DNA of 64,000 bases from an uncultured Bacteroidales bacterium (GTDB taxonomy: Bacteria > Bacteroidota > Bacteroidia > Bacteroidales > Muribaculaceae), in the NCBI GenBank assembly GCA_902776435.1, contig CACYQB010000001.1, positions 1 through 64,000 on the forward strand, given 5' to 3'. Each line of letters opens with the position of its first letter. The stretch's first letter is position 1. Shown in pieces: positions 8,911 to 18,473 of the stretch. The position numbers and the translations under genes were made by a program. The notes under the pieces were generated by a model. That model was given only the letters and a program-made list of their open reading frames with translations, searched no databases and was not told the DNA's origin.

Positions 8911-10503
8911 TTACTGGAACACTTTCAGGTCCGAAATGGTGATCTTGCCACCATAATTGTTGATACTCCAGCAATTCTTCTGGATACCGTAGATGCGGTT
9001 GGTGTAAGCGCAAACGTCGTTGATGTACATCACCATGACCGAATTGTCGGTGTAGATGTTGATGTTATAGACGTTGTTCTCGGGGCGCACGAACCAATAG
9101 CCATCGATACCCTCGATAAAGCCCTTACCAGCGGTACCTTCCTGCTCGAAGTTCACCTTGCGGTGGTTTTCGTCCTCGGGGTTGACCATCATCGTGTAGT
9201 AACGATCGCTGTCGGAACCACGCACCAGCGAAATGCCGAAGCGGTCCCAATTGTTGGATGTGGTTACCTTGAACGAGATGTGGTTGCTGGTACCCAGGCG
9301 GTTGTACAGTACATAGGAATCATCGCCCGAGAGGGTGCCATTGACACCACTCATCTGGGCACCCTTGCTGGCCATCACCTTGACGTTCTGCTCCTTGTTG
9401 AACTTAGCAGAGATAGCAGGTACCTCGCCCAGGGTCAGCGTACCGTCGGCATGCTGGATAATCTTGTGGCATACCAGTGCGCCAGACCAGTTGGGCTCGC
9501 CACCGGCTCCCACATTGATATTCTTGTCATGGATGGTGTTACCCGTGCGGAAGGGGCACCAACCCCAGATGTAGCGGTCCTGGCCGTTGCTTGCCGTCTT
9601 GCCGGCATAGAAAGCGCGGGTGTCGAGAACGCCCTCATGACCGTCCTTGGGCCAGTTGGCACCGGGATCGTTGAAGCAGGCCTTCAGGGCCTCGAAGGTG
9701 GGCGCCATCATGTATTTCACCTTGCGGCTCCATGAAGCGCGGTAACCCTCACTGTACACGAAGTACCAGTAGTTGCCCATCTTGAAGATGTCGGGGCACT
9801 CACACATGCGGTCCCAAATCATGGGGAAGTTGCCAACGTGTTCCCACACCTTCAAGTCGCTGGACTTGAACTCAGCAAACTTCAGGTTGCTGGAGATGAC
9901 CATGTGATAGAGACCGTCGTCGGCAACAAAGATCTGCGGGTCGCGGAAGTCGTTGTCCGAGTAACCATAGGTCGAACCCTTCAACATCCACACGGCATCC
10001 TTAGACCAGTCCTTGAAGTCGGACGAGGTTGCCCTCATGACGGCTTCGCGGCCATAACGGTCATGTCCCGTGTAATAGATGTAGTATAAACCATCCTTTT
10101 CACTATAGATGCAGCAGCCAGTACCGAGTGCAGCATCTTGCTCATCGGGAGAAGTGCCAGTCGACAGAACCTCACCCATCGACTGATAGGTAGCGCCGTC
10201 AACGGTAGTCACGCCCCAGAAGGGGTGGTAGTTGAAGGTGGCATTGTTGTCAAACTCCTGCAGGTAGAGCACCTTGAAGTGGCCAGCCTTGGCATCATAG
10301 AAAGGCATGGGGTCACCACAACGGCCAATTGCGGGGTTGTAGTAGGTCTGGAAACCAGCCTCGTCCACCGAATTGAAGAATGTGGTTGTGCCGTCCCAGT
10401 CCTTAGCAGGATCGGGGCCGAAGCTATCCTCGCTGCAAGCCGACGAAGCGACCATAAAGCAACACAGCAGTAAAGCGCTGAAAATATTCTTATACTGTTT
10501 CAT
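8911..10503 (-). CDS. GH32-like surface lipoprotein, candidate endo-levanase (BT1760-like)
   Basis: 530 residues with a lipoprotein signal (VASSACSED, lipid Cys23). The propeller carries GH32-type acidic positions: Asp64 in RCGDPMPFYD replacing the usual NDPNG context, Asp188 in DFRDPQ, and Glu235 in MCECPDIF. A C-terminal beta-sandwich domain spans roughly 370-530. Position in the operon, directly after the DUF4960 lipoprotein, equals that of BT1760, which is known as a surface endo-levanase. Endo activity on levan is therefore inferred from synteny, not proved by the sequence. It is separated by 7 nt from the upstream lipoprotein gene, suggesting coupled translation. Confidence 0.85.
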   Translation of the reverse strand: MKQYKNIFSALLLCCFMVASSACSEDSFGPDPAKDWDGTTTFFNSVDEAGFQTYYNPAIGRCGDPMPFYDAKAGHFKVLYLQEFDNNATFNYHPFWGVTTVDGATYQSMGEVLSTGTSPDEQDAALGTGCCIYSEKDGLYYIYYTGHDRYGREAVMRATSSDFKDWSKDAVWMLKGSTYGYSDNDFRDPQIFVADDGLYHMVISSNLKFAEFKSSDLKVWEHVGNFPMIWDRMCECPDIFKMGNYWYFVYSEGYRASWSRKVKYMMAPTFEALKACFNDPGANWPKDGHEGVLDTRAFYAGKTASNGQDRYIWGWCPFRTGNTIHDKNINVGAGGEPNWSGALVCHKIIQHADGTLTLGEVPAISAKFNKEQNVKVMASKGAQMSGVNGTLSGDDSYVLYNRLGTSNHISFKVTTSNNWDRFGISLVRGSDSDRYYTMMVNPEDENHRKVNFEQEGTAGKGFIEGIDGYWFVRPENNVYNINIYTDNSVMVMYINDVCAYTNRIYGIQKNCWSINNYGGKITISDLKVFQ

Positions 10504-10510
10504 GAGTCAA

Positions 10511-11941
10511 TTACTTGGTTAAATAGTTGATAGCATTCTTGGTCATAATCTCAATGTTCTTGTGGAACTTCTCGGTATAACCTGCCTCGTAGGTGTAGGA
10601 ATACCAGTCGTAGCAGCCCGAACCAACGCAGATGATGCCACCCTTGCCGTCGTGAGCAGGATACTCCCAGAGCACGATAGCGCCGTCACCACCAACGCCG
10701 AGAACCCGGCCACCGGTGCGGCCTGTCCAGACGTCATAGTTGTCATAGCCACCCCAGTCGGTACCGATGTGGTACTGGGCGGTTGAGTTGGTGATGTGGT
10801 AACCGGCATCGGTGCAATAAACCTCGTTGGGGTTGTCACCGGCCACGAGACCTTGATAGATGGCATGGTCATTTTGGCCGTCGAAGATGCGGAAGGTCCA
10901 CGGGCCGCCGCACAGTTCGGCATAGGCCTCGTCCTGACCCCAGCAGTTGTTGGGCGTTGTCCACTCGTCGTCACCGGTAGTGCCGATGAATGACGGCAGG
11001 TTAACGGCATAGCGAGTGAGCAGCATTGCACCGCCGTTCTCGTAGAACTGGCGCAGCTCGTTCAGGGTGTTCATCGCGTCGGTAGCCTTAGCAACAAAGT
11101 TGTCATGGCCATCCACGCCACCGTCAACGTGCCAGTGCCACCAGATGAGCTTGCACTCCGACAGGTCGAGGGTGCCAGCGCGCAGGTCGGCAAACGAAGC
11201 ATACAGCGAGCTCTCAACATTGCCGAGCATCCACTGGCAAGCAGCCTGAGCCTCGGGATCCAGTTCACTCATCGTGGGAGCGGAACCCAGGAAGAGAGCC
11301 TTGGGCTTGCTGATGGCGATAACCTTAACGGTATAAACGCTCTCGGCGGAGTTGTTCTTCACCGTGTAGGTGACAGGCTGAGAGAAGTCTTGAGCCACAC
11401 CCGATGACGGGGTAATCGTTGCATTGGCACTATAAGTAATGGTCGGTACCAGGTTGGTGATGTCAAGCGTTGCGGGGATGTAAACCACAATCGTCTTGGC
11501 CTCCTGGTCGATGCTACCCGTGTAGATGTCGTTGATCACAAACGAGGTGATGCGAGCCTCATCGTGGAGTACAGACAAGGTCCAGTCCATAAAGACGTCA
11601 CCGTTCTTGACATGCAGCACCTTGGCAGCGTCCATGTTGATGGTTTCGCCCTCGCGAATGTTGCACACAGCACCATCCGACATTTTCAAAGCCGTAACCT
11701 TCATGGCCGATGTTTCATAGACCTCGGGCAAACGGACGAGGATGGAGCGTGAAGGCAGGTCGATGATACCCTCGAAGTTGTCAAGGGTGAGCTTATCAAT
11801 CATGCAGTTGCCTGACAACTTCAGGTCGCTGATGTTGTCATCGGAGCATGAGCTGAGCATCGAGGCGAGTCCGCAGCATGCAAGACACGCACAGAATATA
11901 TATAATATCTTAGCTTTCATAATCATTGTTATTTTATTCAT
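10511..11941 (-). CDS. DUF4960 surface glycan-binding lipoprotein (BT1761-like)
   Basis: 476 residues. The N-terminus is a lipoprotein signal ending at MLSSCSDDN (Cys32 from this start; an internal ATG at 11920 gives a more ordinary signal peptide and may be the true start). Two immunoglobulin-like modules (about 45-215, with the repeated pattern of a strand followed by SVYTVKVIA) lead into a C-terminal DUF4960 region (about 218-476) rich in Trp and Gly (IWWHWHVDGG, GGPWTFRIFDG, SGCYDWYSYTYEAGY), consistent with sugar binding. It occupies the position of BT1761, a levan-binding lipoprotein, between susD and the GH32 lipoprotein. Confidence 0.85.
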   Translation of the reverse strand: MNKITMIMKAKILYIFCACLACCGLASMLSSCSDDNISDLKLSGNCMIDKLTLDNFEGIIDLPSRSILVRLPEVYETSAMKVTALKMSDGAVCNIREGETINMDAAKVLHVKNGDVFMDWTLSVLHDEARITSFVINDIYTGSIDQEAKTIVVYIPATLDITNLVPTITYSANATITPSSGVAQDFSQPVTYTVKNNSAESVYTVKVIAISKPKALFLGSAPTMSELDPEAQAACQWMLGNVESSLYASFADLRAGTLDLSECKLIWWHWHVDGGVDGHDNFVAKATDAMNTLNELRQFYENGGAMLLTRYAVNLPSFIGTTGDDEWTTPNNCWGQDEAYAELCGGPWTFRIFDGQNDHAIYQGLVAGDNPNEVYCTDAGYHITNSTAQYHIGTDWGGYDNYDVWTGRTGGRVLGVGGDGAIVLWEYPAHDGKGGIICVGSGCYDWYSYTYEAGYTEKFHKNIEIMTKNAINYLTK

Positions 11942-11965
11942 CGGAAATTAACTATGTTGCTGTGA

Positions 11966-13705
11966 TTACCAGTTGCCAATGTTCTGCGTGTAATGGCCGT
12001 TGGAGGCCGAAATCTGGCTGAACGGGATGGGCAGATACTCATCCTTGTTGGCGGTGAAATGGGCAGCGCTGTAAATGGCACAGCTGCTGATTTCCTCGGA
12101 GAAGTACTTGTTGAGCACCGTGGCGGCATCACCCCAGCGCACGAGGTCGAAGAAACGCTCGCTCTCCATACCCATTTCCAAACGGCGTTCCATCTTCACA
12201 ATCTTCACAGCCTGGTCTTTGGAATAGCTGCCGCGATAGTTGCTGATGTACATCTTCACACCATAGGAGTTGGGATAGCTGGAAATCATCTGAGTGCTGG
12301 TGGCAGCACGTGAGCGCAGCTGGTTCACGAGAGTGATGGCCTGGTCAGTCTGGCCCAGCTGGGCATAGGCCTCGGCACGCATCAGCAGCACGTCAGCATA
12401 GCGGAAGACGATGCGGTTCATCGAGCTGGCCCAGTAAGAACCCTTAATGAGGTAACTGCCGATGAGAGCAGGGTCAACATTGTGCTTGAGGGACACGTAG
12501 TAGCCGTACAGACCGTTGCTGCGGCTCCAGATGCTGGTCTCCTCCATCATGTAGTTGCGGTTGAACATGTAGGGCAGTCCCGGCATACCTACGGTGAGGA
12601 ACAGGCGCGGGTCAGCATTGTCGGTGCTCAAGTCGAAGTCTTTCTCGTTGAAGTTGTCGAGCAGGGGCAGACCATCGGCACCGGTGTGGTAAGCATTCAC
12701 CAGGTTCTGTGAGGGCTTGTAGAAGTCACAACCGCCATCGGTAGCGCCAGGGATGTTGGGCGGAATCAGGCCGTAGCTCCAGTTCAGGTTACCATAGGTG
12801 GAACCGTCGTTGCGGGAGTACTGAATGGCCCAGATGCTCTCGATACCGTTTTCGTACTGCTCCTCAGGACGGAAGTTGTTGTGGATATCGTCCTCCAGAC
12901 CGTAGTTGGCATACAGAGCGGGATTGGTGAACTCGATGACCTTCTCCAGGTCGCCCTGATTGATGCTCGTTACCTGGTTGCTCTTGGCATCATCCTGACG
13001 ATAAGCCTTGTAGAGATAAACCTTAGCCAGGAAAGCGGCAGCGGCGGCCTTGGTGGGACGTCCCTTGTCCTGTTGAACTACGGGCAGGGTGTTGTAGGCT
13101 TCCATCAGGTCGTTGATGATGAGCTGCCAGCCCTCGTCGTTGGAGTACTGCGTGTTAGACAACTCGTTGTACTCGTCGTAGGTCAAATTCTCGTTGATGA
13201 CAAAGGGGATGTTCTTGTACAGGCGCTTGAGCAGGAAGTGGCCGTAGGCACGCAAGAACTTCATCTCGGCCAGGCGCTGTCCCTTCATGGCGTAACTGTC
13301 ATCGGTCTCATTGAGCAGAGCGATGGCACTGTTCACACGCGACAGGCTGTTGTACAACCTTACCCACATGTCATTAATGTTCCAGTTGGTGGTGAGCACA
13401 CCCTGCTGAATCTCCAGCTGATGGAAGACGTCACCGTCGCTGGTACCGTTACCACCCTTGTAGGCGTCATCACTACGGACGTCGAAGTTCCACATCGAGA
13501 ATGATGAATTGATGTCTTCGGCCGAGGTGAAGATAGCGTAGGCCGAGATGGCCATAGCCTCGGCATTCTCGGGCGACTTTACCTGTTCGTCGCTGAGTGT
13601 GGCCTGGGGCTTGTGCTCGTCAAGAAAATCATTACAAGACGTGAACAATGTGGTGGCACTGCAGCAAACCAGCCCGACACACAATATATTAAATATCTTT
13701 TTCAT
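11966..13705 (-). CDS. susD: SusD-family fructan-binding lipoprotein
   Basis: 579 residues from the ATG at 13705; a longer frame opens at 13798 but its first 31 codons overlap the end of susC and precede a clean lipoprotein signal (MKKIFNILCVGLVCCSATTLFTSC, here in two pieces: start to CCSATT, then LFTSC with lipid Cys24). The TPR-rich SusD fold is visible (AEMKFLRAYGHFLLKRLYKNIPFV; DVLLMRAEAYAQLGQTDQAI; MERRLEMGMESERFFDLVRW). It caps the SusC barrel and captures fructan at the surface. Sixteen nucleotides separate it from susC. Equivalent to BT1762. Confidence 0.95.
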   Translation of the reverse strand: MKKIFNILCVGLVCCSATTLFTSCNDFLDEHKPQATLSDEQVKSPENAEAMAISAYAIFTSAEDINSSFSMWNFDVRSDDAYKGGNGTSDGDVFHQLEIQQGVLTTNWNINDMWVRLYNSLSRVNSAIALLNETDDSYAMKGQRLAEMKFLRAYGHFLLKRLYKNIPFVINENLTYDEYNELSNTQYSNDEGWQLIINDLMEAYNTLPVVQQDKGRPTKAAAAAFLAKVYLYKAYRQDDAKSNQVTSINQGDLEKVIEFTNPALYANYGLEDDIHNNFRPEEQYENGIESIWAIQYSRNDGSTYGNLNWSYGLIPPNIPGATDGGCDFYKPSQNLVNAYHTGADGLPLLDNFNEKDFDLSTDNADPRLFLTVGMPGLPYMFNRNYMMEETSIWSRSNGLYGYYVSLKHNVDPALIGSYLIKGSYWASSMNRIVFRYADVLLMRAEAYAQLGQTDQAITLVNQLRSRAATSTQMISSYPNSYGVKMYISNYRGSYSKDQAVKIVKMERRLEMGMESERFFDLVRWGDAATVLNKYFSEEISSCAIYSAAHFTANKDEYLPIPFSQISASNGHYTQNIGNW

Positions 13706-13721
13706 AGTGAATCCTGAATTT

Positions 13722-16700
13722 TTAGAATGAAACATTAAGACCATAGGTGACATTGAGGGGGATAGGATAGCCGAAGTTGGGATTCTCGGGATCCACACCG
13801 GTAAATGACTTGCTCTTGATGGTCAGCAGATTCTGGGCTGATACATACATGCGCAGGCGGGCGATGTGCAACTTGTCACACACCTTGCTGCCGAAGTTGT
13901 AACCCAGCTGAATGTTACGCATCTTGGCGAAGGAACCATTCTCCACGAAGTAGCTGCTCACGCGCTTCTCGTTGTTGTTGTCCATCGTGCTGACAGCGGG
14001 GATGTTGGAGCTGGGATTAACGGGGCTCCAAGCGTCGAGCAAGCGACGGCCCTTATTCAGGTTGGTGATATTCAGACCAGCCCACAGGTCGGTCTCGCGC
14101 TTCAGGTCGCTGATGACGTCAACGCCCTGTACGCCTTGCCAGAACATGGTGAAGTCCAGGTTCTTGTATTCAAGATAGATGTTCAGACCCCAAGTGAAGT
14201 CGGGCACGGGAGAGTAGATCCACTTCTGGTCCTTCTCGTTGATGATGCCATCCTCGTTCAGGTCTTTCCAGCGGATGCGACCCAGGCCGGCACCATTCTG
14301 TGTGGCGTGGTTGTCAATCTCGTCCTGGCTCTTGAAGATGCCGTCATACACATAGCCCACCTGGGCGCCCATGGGATGACCGACAACGCTCTCAACGCCG
14401 TTACCGCCGAAGGTGCCAGCAGCTGCCAGCGTCTCGGGGAGCTTGGTCACCTTGTTGCGGTAGGTGCCGATGTTGCCAGAGATGTCATACTGGAAATCGC
14501 CCACGCTGCCGCGGTAGCCCACGTTCAGCTCGATACCCTTATTGGTCATCTCACCTGCATTGATCCACTGGCTACTGCCCTCACCCATCACACCGATGCC
14601 GGGCATGTAAACCAGAATGTCGGTGGTCTTCTTGTAGTACCACTCAAACGAACCGTACAGTGCGTTGCGCAGCATACCGAAGTCAAAACCGACGTTGGTC
14701 TGTGTCGTGGTTTCCCACTTGAGGTTATCGTTACCCAACTGGTTGCGCTTGAAACCGCTGGGGAGCGTCTGGCCACCGTTAGTACCGGCAATGTCATAGC
14801 TGGTACCGTAGCTCTGGCCACCGAATCCAGCCTCACCATAGTTGCTCTCAAAGATGGTGTAGCGTGCAATGTTGGAAATCTCCTGGTTACCGGTCTGTCC
14901 CCATGATGCGCGCAGCTTGAGGTTGTCGAGCCACTCCATGCGCTTCATGAAGGGTTCCTCGCTGATGCGCCAACCGAGGCTGACCGAGGGGAATGTACCA
15001 TAGCGGTTATTGCGACCGAAACGGCTTGAACCATCGTAGCGGACGGTCAAACTAGCCAGATAACGGTCAGCATAGGTATAATTCATCTTGCCGAAGAAGG
15101 ACACCAGCGTGTAGCCCTCGCCAGAGCCGTAGGCTTCTGCCTCGCCGACTGCCGCATTGGGCCACATGTAGTCGGGATTCAGCACTGCAAAGTCATAGGC
15201 CTTGCCGCTGAGCCATGAGTCGTCCTCGCGGTTCAACTCGGTACCGACCATGATATCACCGCGATGTGCGCCGCGCTCCAGGTTGTAGGTAGCGATGGCG
15301 TTCCACATCCACTTGGTCCAGTGCTCCTGCTTAGCCTCAACGGCATTGGTAGAATTGGCCACGGTACCTTCGGTGATGGGATAGGTGAAGATGCGCTGTT
15401 GTTTCTGTGAGTAGTCAAGACCAAAGGTTGACTTGATGTTGAAATCGGCAATGGGGTTGATGTTGATGAAAGCATCACCGAACATGCGCCAGTAGGTGTA
15501 GCGGTTGTCGCTGTTGCGGTCCAGACGTGCCACGGGGTTCTCACGGTCGGGATAACCGCCAACGGGACCAGCATACTTGCCGTCCGTCGTGTAAACGGGC
15601 AGTGAGGGGTTGAACTGCAGCACGTTCTCGAGGAAGCCGCCAGGAGCCTGAAGCTCGTTGGTGCGGTTTACAGTGAAGTGCTCACCCACGGTCACAATCT
15701 TGCGGTCACCGACGTTCAACAACTTGTAGGTTGAGTTCATACGGGCCGAAAGACGTTGGAAGTCAGACTTCTTGATAATACCGTCGTTCTTGTAGTAGCC
15801 GAGTGAGAAGAAGGAGGTACCATTCTCAGTACCCTGGCTCAGCGAGACGTTATACTGCTGAACCAAACCTGTACGGGTGGTCTCCTTGAACCAGTCGGTG
15901 TCGGCGGCGGGAGTCTTGCCGGCAGGATCCAGATACTTGCTCATGGTGATGCTGTTGAGCATGGGCACGCCCTGAGCATTGTAACTCCAGTCATAGTTAT
16001 ATCCCAGACCGTTCAGGTTGGGATTCAGGCCGTCATTCACATAACCTTGCCACATCACTTGGCCAAACTCCTTAGCGTTCAGCACTTTCATCTTGTGGGC
16101 GTAGGTCTGTACAGACAGGCTGGCATCGAAGTCGATCTTCACTTTACCGTCCTTGCCGCCCTTGGTGGTGATGATGATGACACCGTTGGCAGCGCGGCTA
16201 CCGTAGATAGACGCCGAGGCGGCATCCTTGAGCACCTGGATGCTCTCGATGTCGTTGCCGTTGAGCTCGTGCATACCGGCCTTGGTGGGAACACCGTCGA
16301 TGATGTAGAGCGGGTCATTGTTGTTGAGGGTACCTGTACCACGGATGCGGACAGTGGCTGCACCCGAGGGGTTACCGTCGGCCGAGATGTTCATGCCCGG
16401 CACGCGACCCTGCATCGCCTTGATGGGGTTGTTCTCGTTCTGTTTTACCAGATCGGTCACGCTGACTACACTCACGGCACCGGTCAAGTCGGCCTTGCGC
16501 TGTGTGGTATAACCAGTCACGACAATCTCGTTGAGGGCAAGTGCATCCTCTTTCATGGTGATGACCATGCCATCAGCGGCAGGCATCTCAACGTTGAGGT
16601 AGCCCACATAGGAGAAAACGAGTGTTGCTCCGGGATTTACCTTGATGACGAAGTTACCGTCAAAGTCGGTCACTGTACCGTTAGTGGTACCTTTCTCTAT

Positions 16701-16829
16701 CACAGTGGCGCCGATGACGGTTTCTCCTGTCTCGTCAACGACGGTGCCTGTGATTTCTGTTTGCGCATACAGAATCGTACACGTCAACATGAGCATGAAG
16801 CTGAGTAGAAATCTTTTCAGTACGTTCAT
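13722..16829 (-). CDS. susC: SusC-family TonB-dependent fructan transporter
   Basis: 1035 residues. Signal peptide 1-22 (ends LYAQ), carboxypeptidase-like regulatory domain (about 24-105, ITGTVVDETGETVIGATV), SusC signature and plug (about 110-230, including LNEIVVTGYTTQRKADLTG, PLYIIDGVP and DAASASIYGSRAANGVIII), then a 22-strand barrel ending in an aromatic residue (VTYGLNVSF). First gene of the fructan operon; the minus-strand box TAACTTTG (16902-16909) about 75 nt upstream is a likely promoter -7 element. Equivalent to BT1763. It has no extra N-terminal STN domain, so it is not an anti-sigma signalling type. Confidence 0.95.
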   Translation of the reverse strand: MNVLKRFLLSFMLMLTCTILYAQTEITGTVVDETGETVIGATVIEKGTTNGTVTDFDGNFVIKVNPGATLVFSYVGYLNVEMPAADGMVITMKEDALALNEIVVTGYTTQRKADLTGAVSVVSVTDLVKQNENNPIKAMQGRVPGMNISADGNPSGAATVRIRGTGTLNNNDPLYIIDGVPTKAGMHELNGNDIESIQVLKDAASASIYGSRAANGVIIITTKGGKDGKVKIDFDASLSVQTYAHKMKVLNAKEFGQVMWQGYVNDGLNPNLNGLGYNYDWSYNAQGVPMLNSITMSKYLDPAGKTPAADTDWFKETTRTGLVQQYNVSLSQGTENGTSFFSLGYYKNDGIIKKSDFQRLSARMNSTYKLLNVGDRKIVTVGEHFTVNRTNELQAPGGFLENVLQFNPSLPVYTTDGKYAGPVGGYPDRENPVARLDRNSDNRYTYWRMFGDAFININPIADFNIKSTFGLDYSQKQQRIFTYPITEGTVANSTNAVEAKQEHWTKWMWNAIATYNLERGAHRGDIMVGTELNREDDSWLSGKAYDFAVLNPDYMWPNAAVGEAEAYGSGEGYTLVSFFGKMNYTYADRYLASLTVRYDGSSRFGRNNRYGTFPSVSLGWRISEEPFMKRMEWLDNLKLRASWGQTGNQEISNIARYTIFESNYGEAGFGGQSYGTSYDIAGTNGGQTLPSGFKRNQLGNDNLKWETTTQTNVGFDFGMLRNALYGSFEWYYKKTTDILVYMPGIGVMGEGSSQWINAGEMTNKGIELNVGYRGSVGDFQYDISGNIGTYRNKVTKLPETLAAAGTFGGNGVESVVGHPMGAQVGYVYDGIFKSQDEIDNHATQNGAGLGRIRWKDLNEDGIINEKDQKWIYSPVPDFTWGLNIYLEYKNLDFTMFWQGVQGVDVISDLKRETDLWAGLNITNLNKGRRLLDAWSPVNPSSNIPAVSTMDNNNEKRVSSYFVENGSFAKMRNIQLGYNFGSKVCDKLHIARLRMYVSAQNLLTIKSKSFTGVDPENPNFGYPIPLNVTYGLNVSF

Positions 16830-16901
16830 TGTTCTGTTGGTTTTGGTTAATATAATGGGTTAGTTTATGCCAATAGTTGGTTCGGTTTATGCTATTTGTT
16901 G

Positions 16902-16909
16902 CAAAGTTA
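16902..16909 (-). promoter_or_regulatory. candidate -7 box of the fructan operon promoter
   Basis: TAACTTTG on the minus strand fits TAnnTTTG. No clear TTTG was seen at the expected spacing, which would fit a promoter that needs the HTCS activator. Confidence 0.4.
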
Positions 16910-17148
16910 ACTTATTGAAATATGAGGAACTATCAGATTTCGTTCAACCGCTTGTAAATATGTTTCAATGTATCAATTCTGCTAGTCGATGAACGATTTT
17001 TACAAGTGTCGTATGGGGTGATGCGGTTTTACGGTGGATAAAAAAACAGCATCAGTTAGCGTCTTTTATTATGAAAGATGTGTCTTACGGGGCAGAAAGG
17101 GTATTCATATTGCGATTCTGTTAATAAAGGTTAAAGATTGGACTAAAA

Positions 17149-17259
17149 TTTGGTTTATAATATAAACCGCTTTATATTTGCAGCGTGAAATGAGAACGGT
17201 AATCGCGAGTGCTGTTCTTTTTTCGGAGAGTTTTAGTTTATTTTTTAAACCGCTTTATA
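17149..17259 (+). promoter_or_regulatory. promoter with overlapping palindrome and 13-nt direct repeat
   Basis: TTTG (17149-17152) and TATATTTG (17173-17180), spaced 20 nt, form a good promoter. A perfect palindrome with 8-nt arms around a central A (17152-17168, GGTTTATAATATAAACC) fills the spacer, and AAACCGCTTTATA occurs twice (17164-17176 and 17247-17259). This is a natural operator candidate for the winged-helix protein encoded second in the operon. Confidence 0.55.
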
Positions 17260-17283
17260 GCCAAATCAAAAACAATTCAAGTT

Positions 17284-17907
17284 ATGGAAGAGAAGAAAAT
17301 GACCGAGAAAGAGAGTCTCGAATTGATTACCGCGATGATTCAGCGCACGCGTGAGCGCTATGTGGGTGACGGCAACATTTTGCTGATGTGGGGTTACCTC
17401 ACGGTGATTGTGACCGCACTGGTGTGGATCATGCTTATCACGACGCACAACCCGGCATGGAACTGGCTGTGGTTTGCGATTGGAATCGTTGGTGGAATTG
17501 CCACTCCCATCATGTCTAAGAAGAGCGACCTTAAGAACGGGGTCAAGAGTTACTCCGACAAAATCACGTCTCAAATTTGGACCACTGTAGGTTTGGCATC
17601 AGTGGTAGCAACACTGTTCTGCTTCGGGTTTGCCCTCAAGGGCTTTAACCCCTGGGGAATGATGTTTGTTATCCCGCTCATCATCGTACCGATGGCCGAA
17701 ATCGCCCAGGGCATCATTGTGAAAGAAAAATCGCTCATCGCGGGCGGTGCCATCGGCCTGTGCGTTGGACTATTCACGTTTTGCTGCATTGTTAGTAACG
17801 CACGCCTCCTCATCAACTGGTTCCTGCCGTTGTTTATGTTTGCCTTTGGCTGCATGATGATCATCCCAGGCCACATCATTAACCGTAAAGCCAAGATGCA
17901 GCGATGA
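17284..17907 (+). CDS. six-helix membrane protein of unknown function
   Basis: 207 residues from the ATG at 17284 (MEEKKMTEKESLELITAMI); a longer frame from 17209 adds 25 residues that run through the leader and one copy of the 13-nt repeat, so it is not preferred. After an amphipathic N-terminus come about six membrane helices (ILLMWGYLTVIVTALVWIML; WLWFAIGIVGGIATPI; VGLASVVATLFCFGFAL; MMFVIPLIIVPMAEI; LIAGGAIGLCVGLFTF; LFMFAFGCMMIIPG). No transport or enzyme motif was recognised. Its stop overlaps the start of the winged-helix gene (ATGA), so the two are translated together; membrane protein plus small DNA-binding protein is a recurring Bacteroidales pair. Confidence 0.8.
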   Translation: MEEKKMTEKESLELITAMIQRTRERYVGDGNILLMWGYLTVIVTALVWIMLITTHNPAWNWLWFAIGIVGGIATPIMSKKSDLKNGVKSYSDKITSQIWTTVGLASVVATLFCFGFALKGFNPWGMMFVIPLIIVPMAEIAQGIIVKEKSLIAGGAIGLCVGLFTFCCIVSNARLLINWFLPLFMFAFGCMMIIPGHIINRKAKMQR

Positions 17908-18185
17908 AAGAGTTGGATCCCATCCTTCACTCCCAACTGCGGTTGGCGGTGATGTCCATCCTGATGAACGTGGACGAGGCCGACTTTGTCTACCTCAAGG
18001 AACAGACCGAGTCCACAGCAGGTAACCTGAGCGTGCAGCTCGACAAACTGTCCAATGCCGGTTACATCACCGTCACCAAGGGCTTTGTCGGCAAGAAGAC
18101 GCGCACCACCTGTCAGGTCACCGAGCAAGGCCGCAAAGCCTTCGAGGAATATGTCGAGGCCTTGAAAGCTTATCTGAACCTCTGA
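17904..18185 (+). CDS. winged-helix transcriptional regulator
   Basis: 93 residues, nearly all a single winged-helix DNA-binding domain: HSQLRLAVMSILM (helix 1), STAGNLSVQLDKLSNAGYI (recognition region) and a wing ITVTKGFVGKKTRTTCQVTE, ending with ARG-type dimerisation helix RKAFEEYVEALKAYL. This is the small MarR/PadR-like type (PF13601 style). It overlaps the preceding membrane protein gene by 4 nt. It probably represses its own operon through the palindrome in the promoter at 17149-17180; that target is inferred from position only. Confidence 0.88.
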   Translation: MKELDPILHSQLRLAVMSILMNVDEADFVYLKEQTESTAGNLSVQLDKLSNAGYITVTKGFVGKKTRTTCQVTEQGRKAFEEYVEALKAYLNL

Positions 18186-18189
18186 TTAA

Positions 18190-18383
18190 GTGAGTTCGAT
18201 GAAATTTTTATTGATATGCAGTGCGTTAGCTACTCCCCCTCTAAGATTAGAGGGGGTGCCCGAAGGGCAGGGGAGTTGATGATATTTTGACAGTGTCTGC
18301 TTTCAGCGGTATCGACGCCCCCCAGCCCCCTCTTATCCAAGAGGGGGAGCTGAGTATCAGCAGTTTAATTTCATCGAACTCAC
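18190..18383. mobile_element. 194-bp MITE-like element, copy A
   Basis: Perfect 17-bp terminal inverted repeats (GTGAGTTCGATGAAATT at 18190-18206 and its complement at 18367-18383) bound a non-coding interior. Inside are two strong GC hairpins (18235-18256 and 18326-18347, arms CCCCCTCT...AGAGGGGG) and a small one, TGCCCGAAGGGCA. Copies B (32990-33183, reversed, also 194 bp) and C (51234-51433) share the interior. Confidence 0.9.
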
Positions 18384-18473
18384 GTTGATTTGGAGACTTA
18401 TCAATGTAATAAGAGCGCTCATCCCACACGGGAGGGCGCTCTTATCTTAATTATTGGGTATAAATTAACGGAA

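Noticed and set aside
13706-13798. N-terminal extension of SusD
   Set aside because: It overlaps the coding end of susC and would bury a standard lipoprotein signal that starts at 13705.
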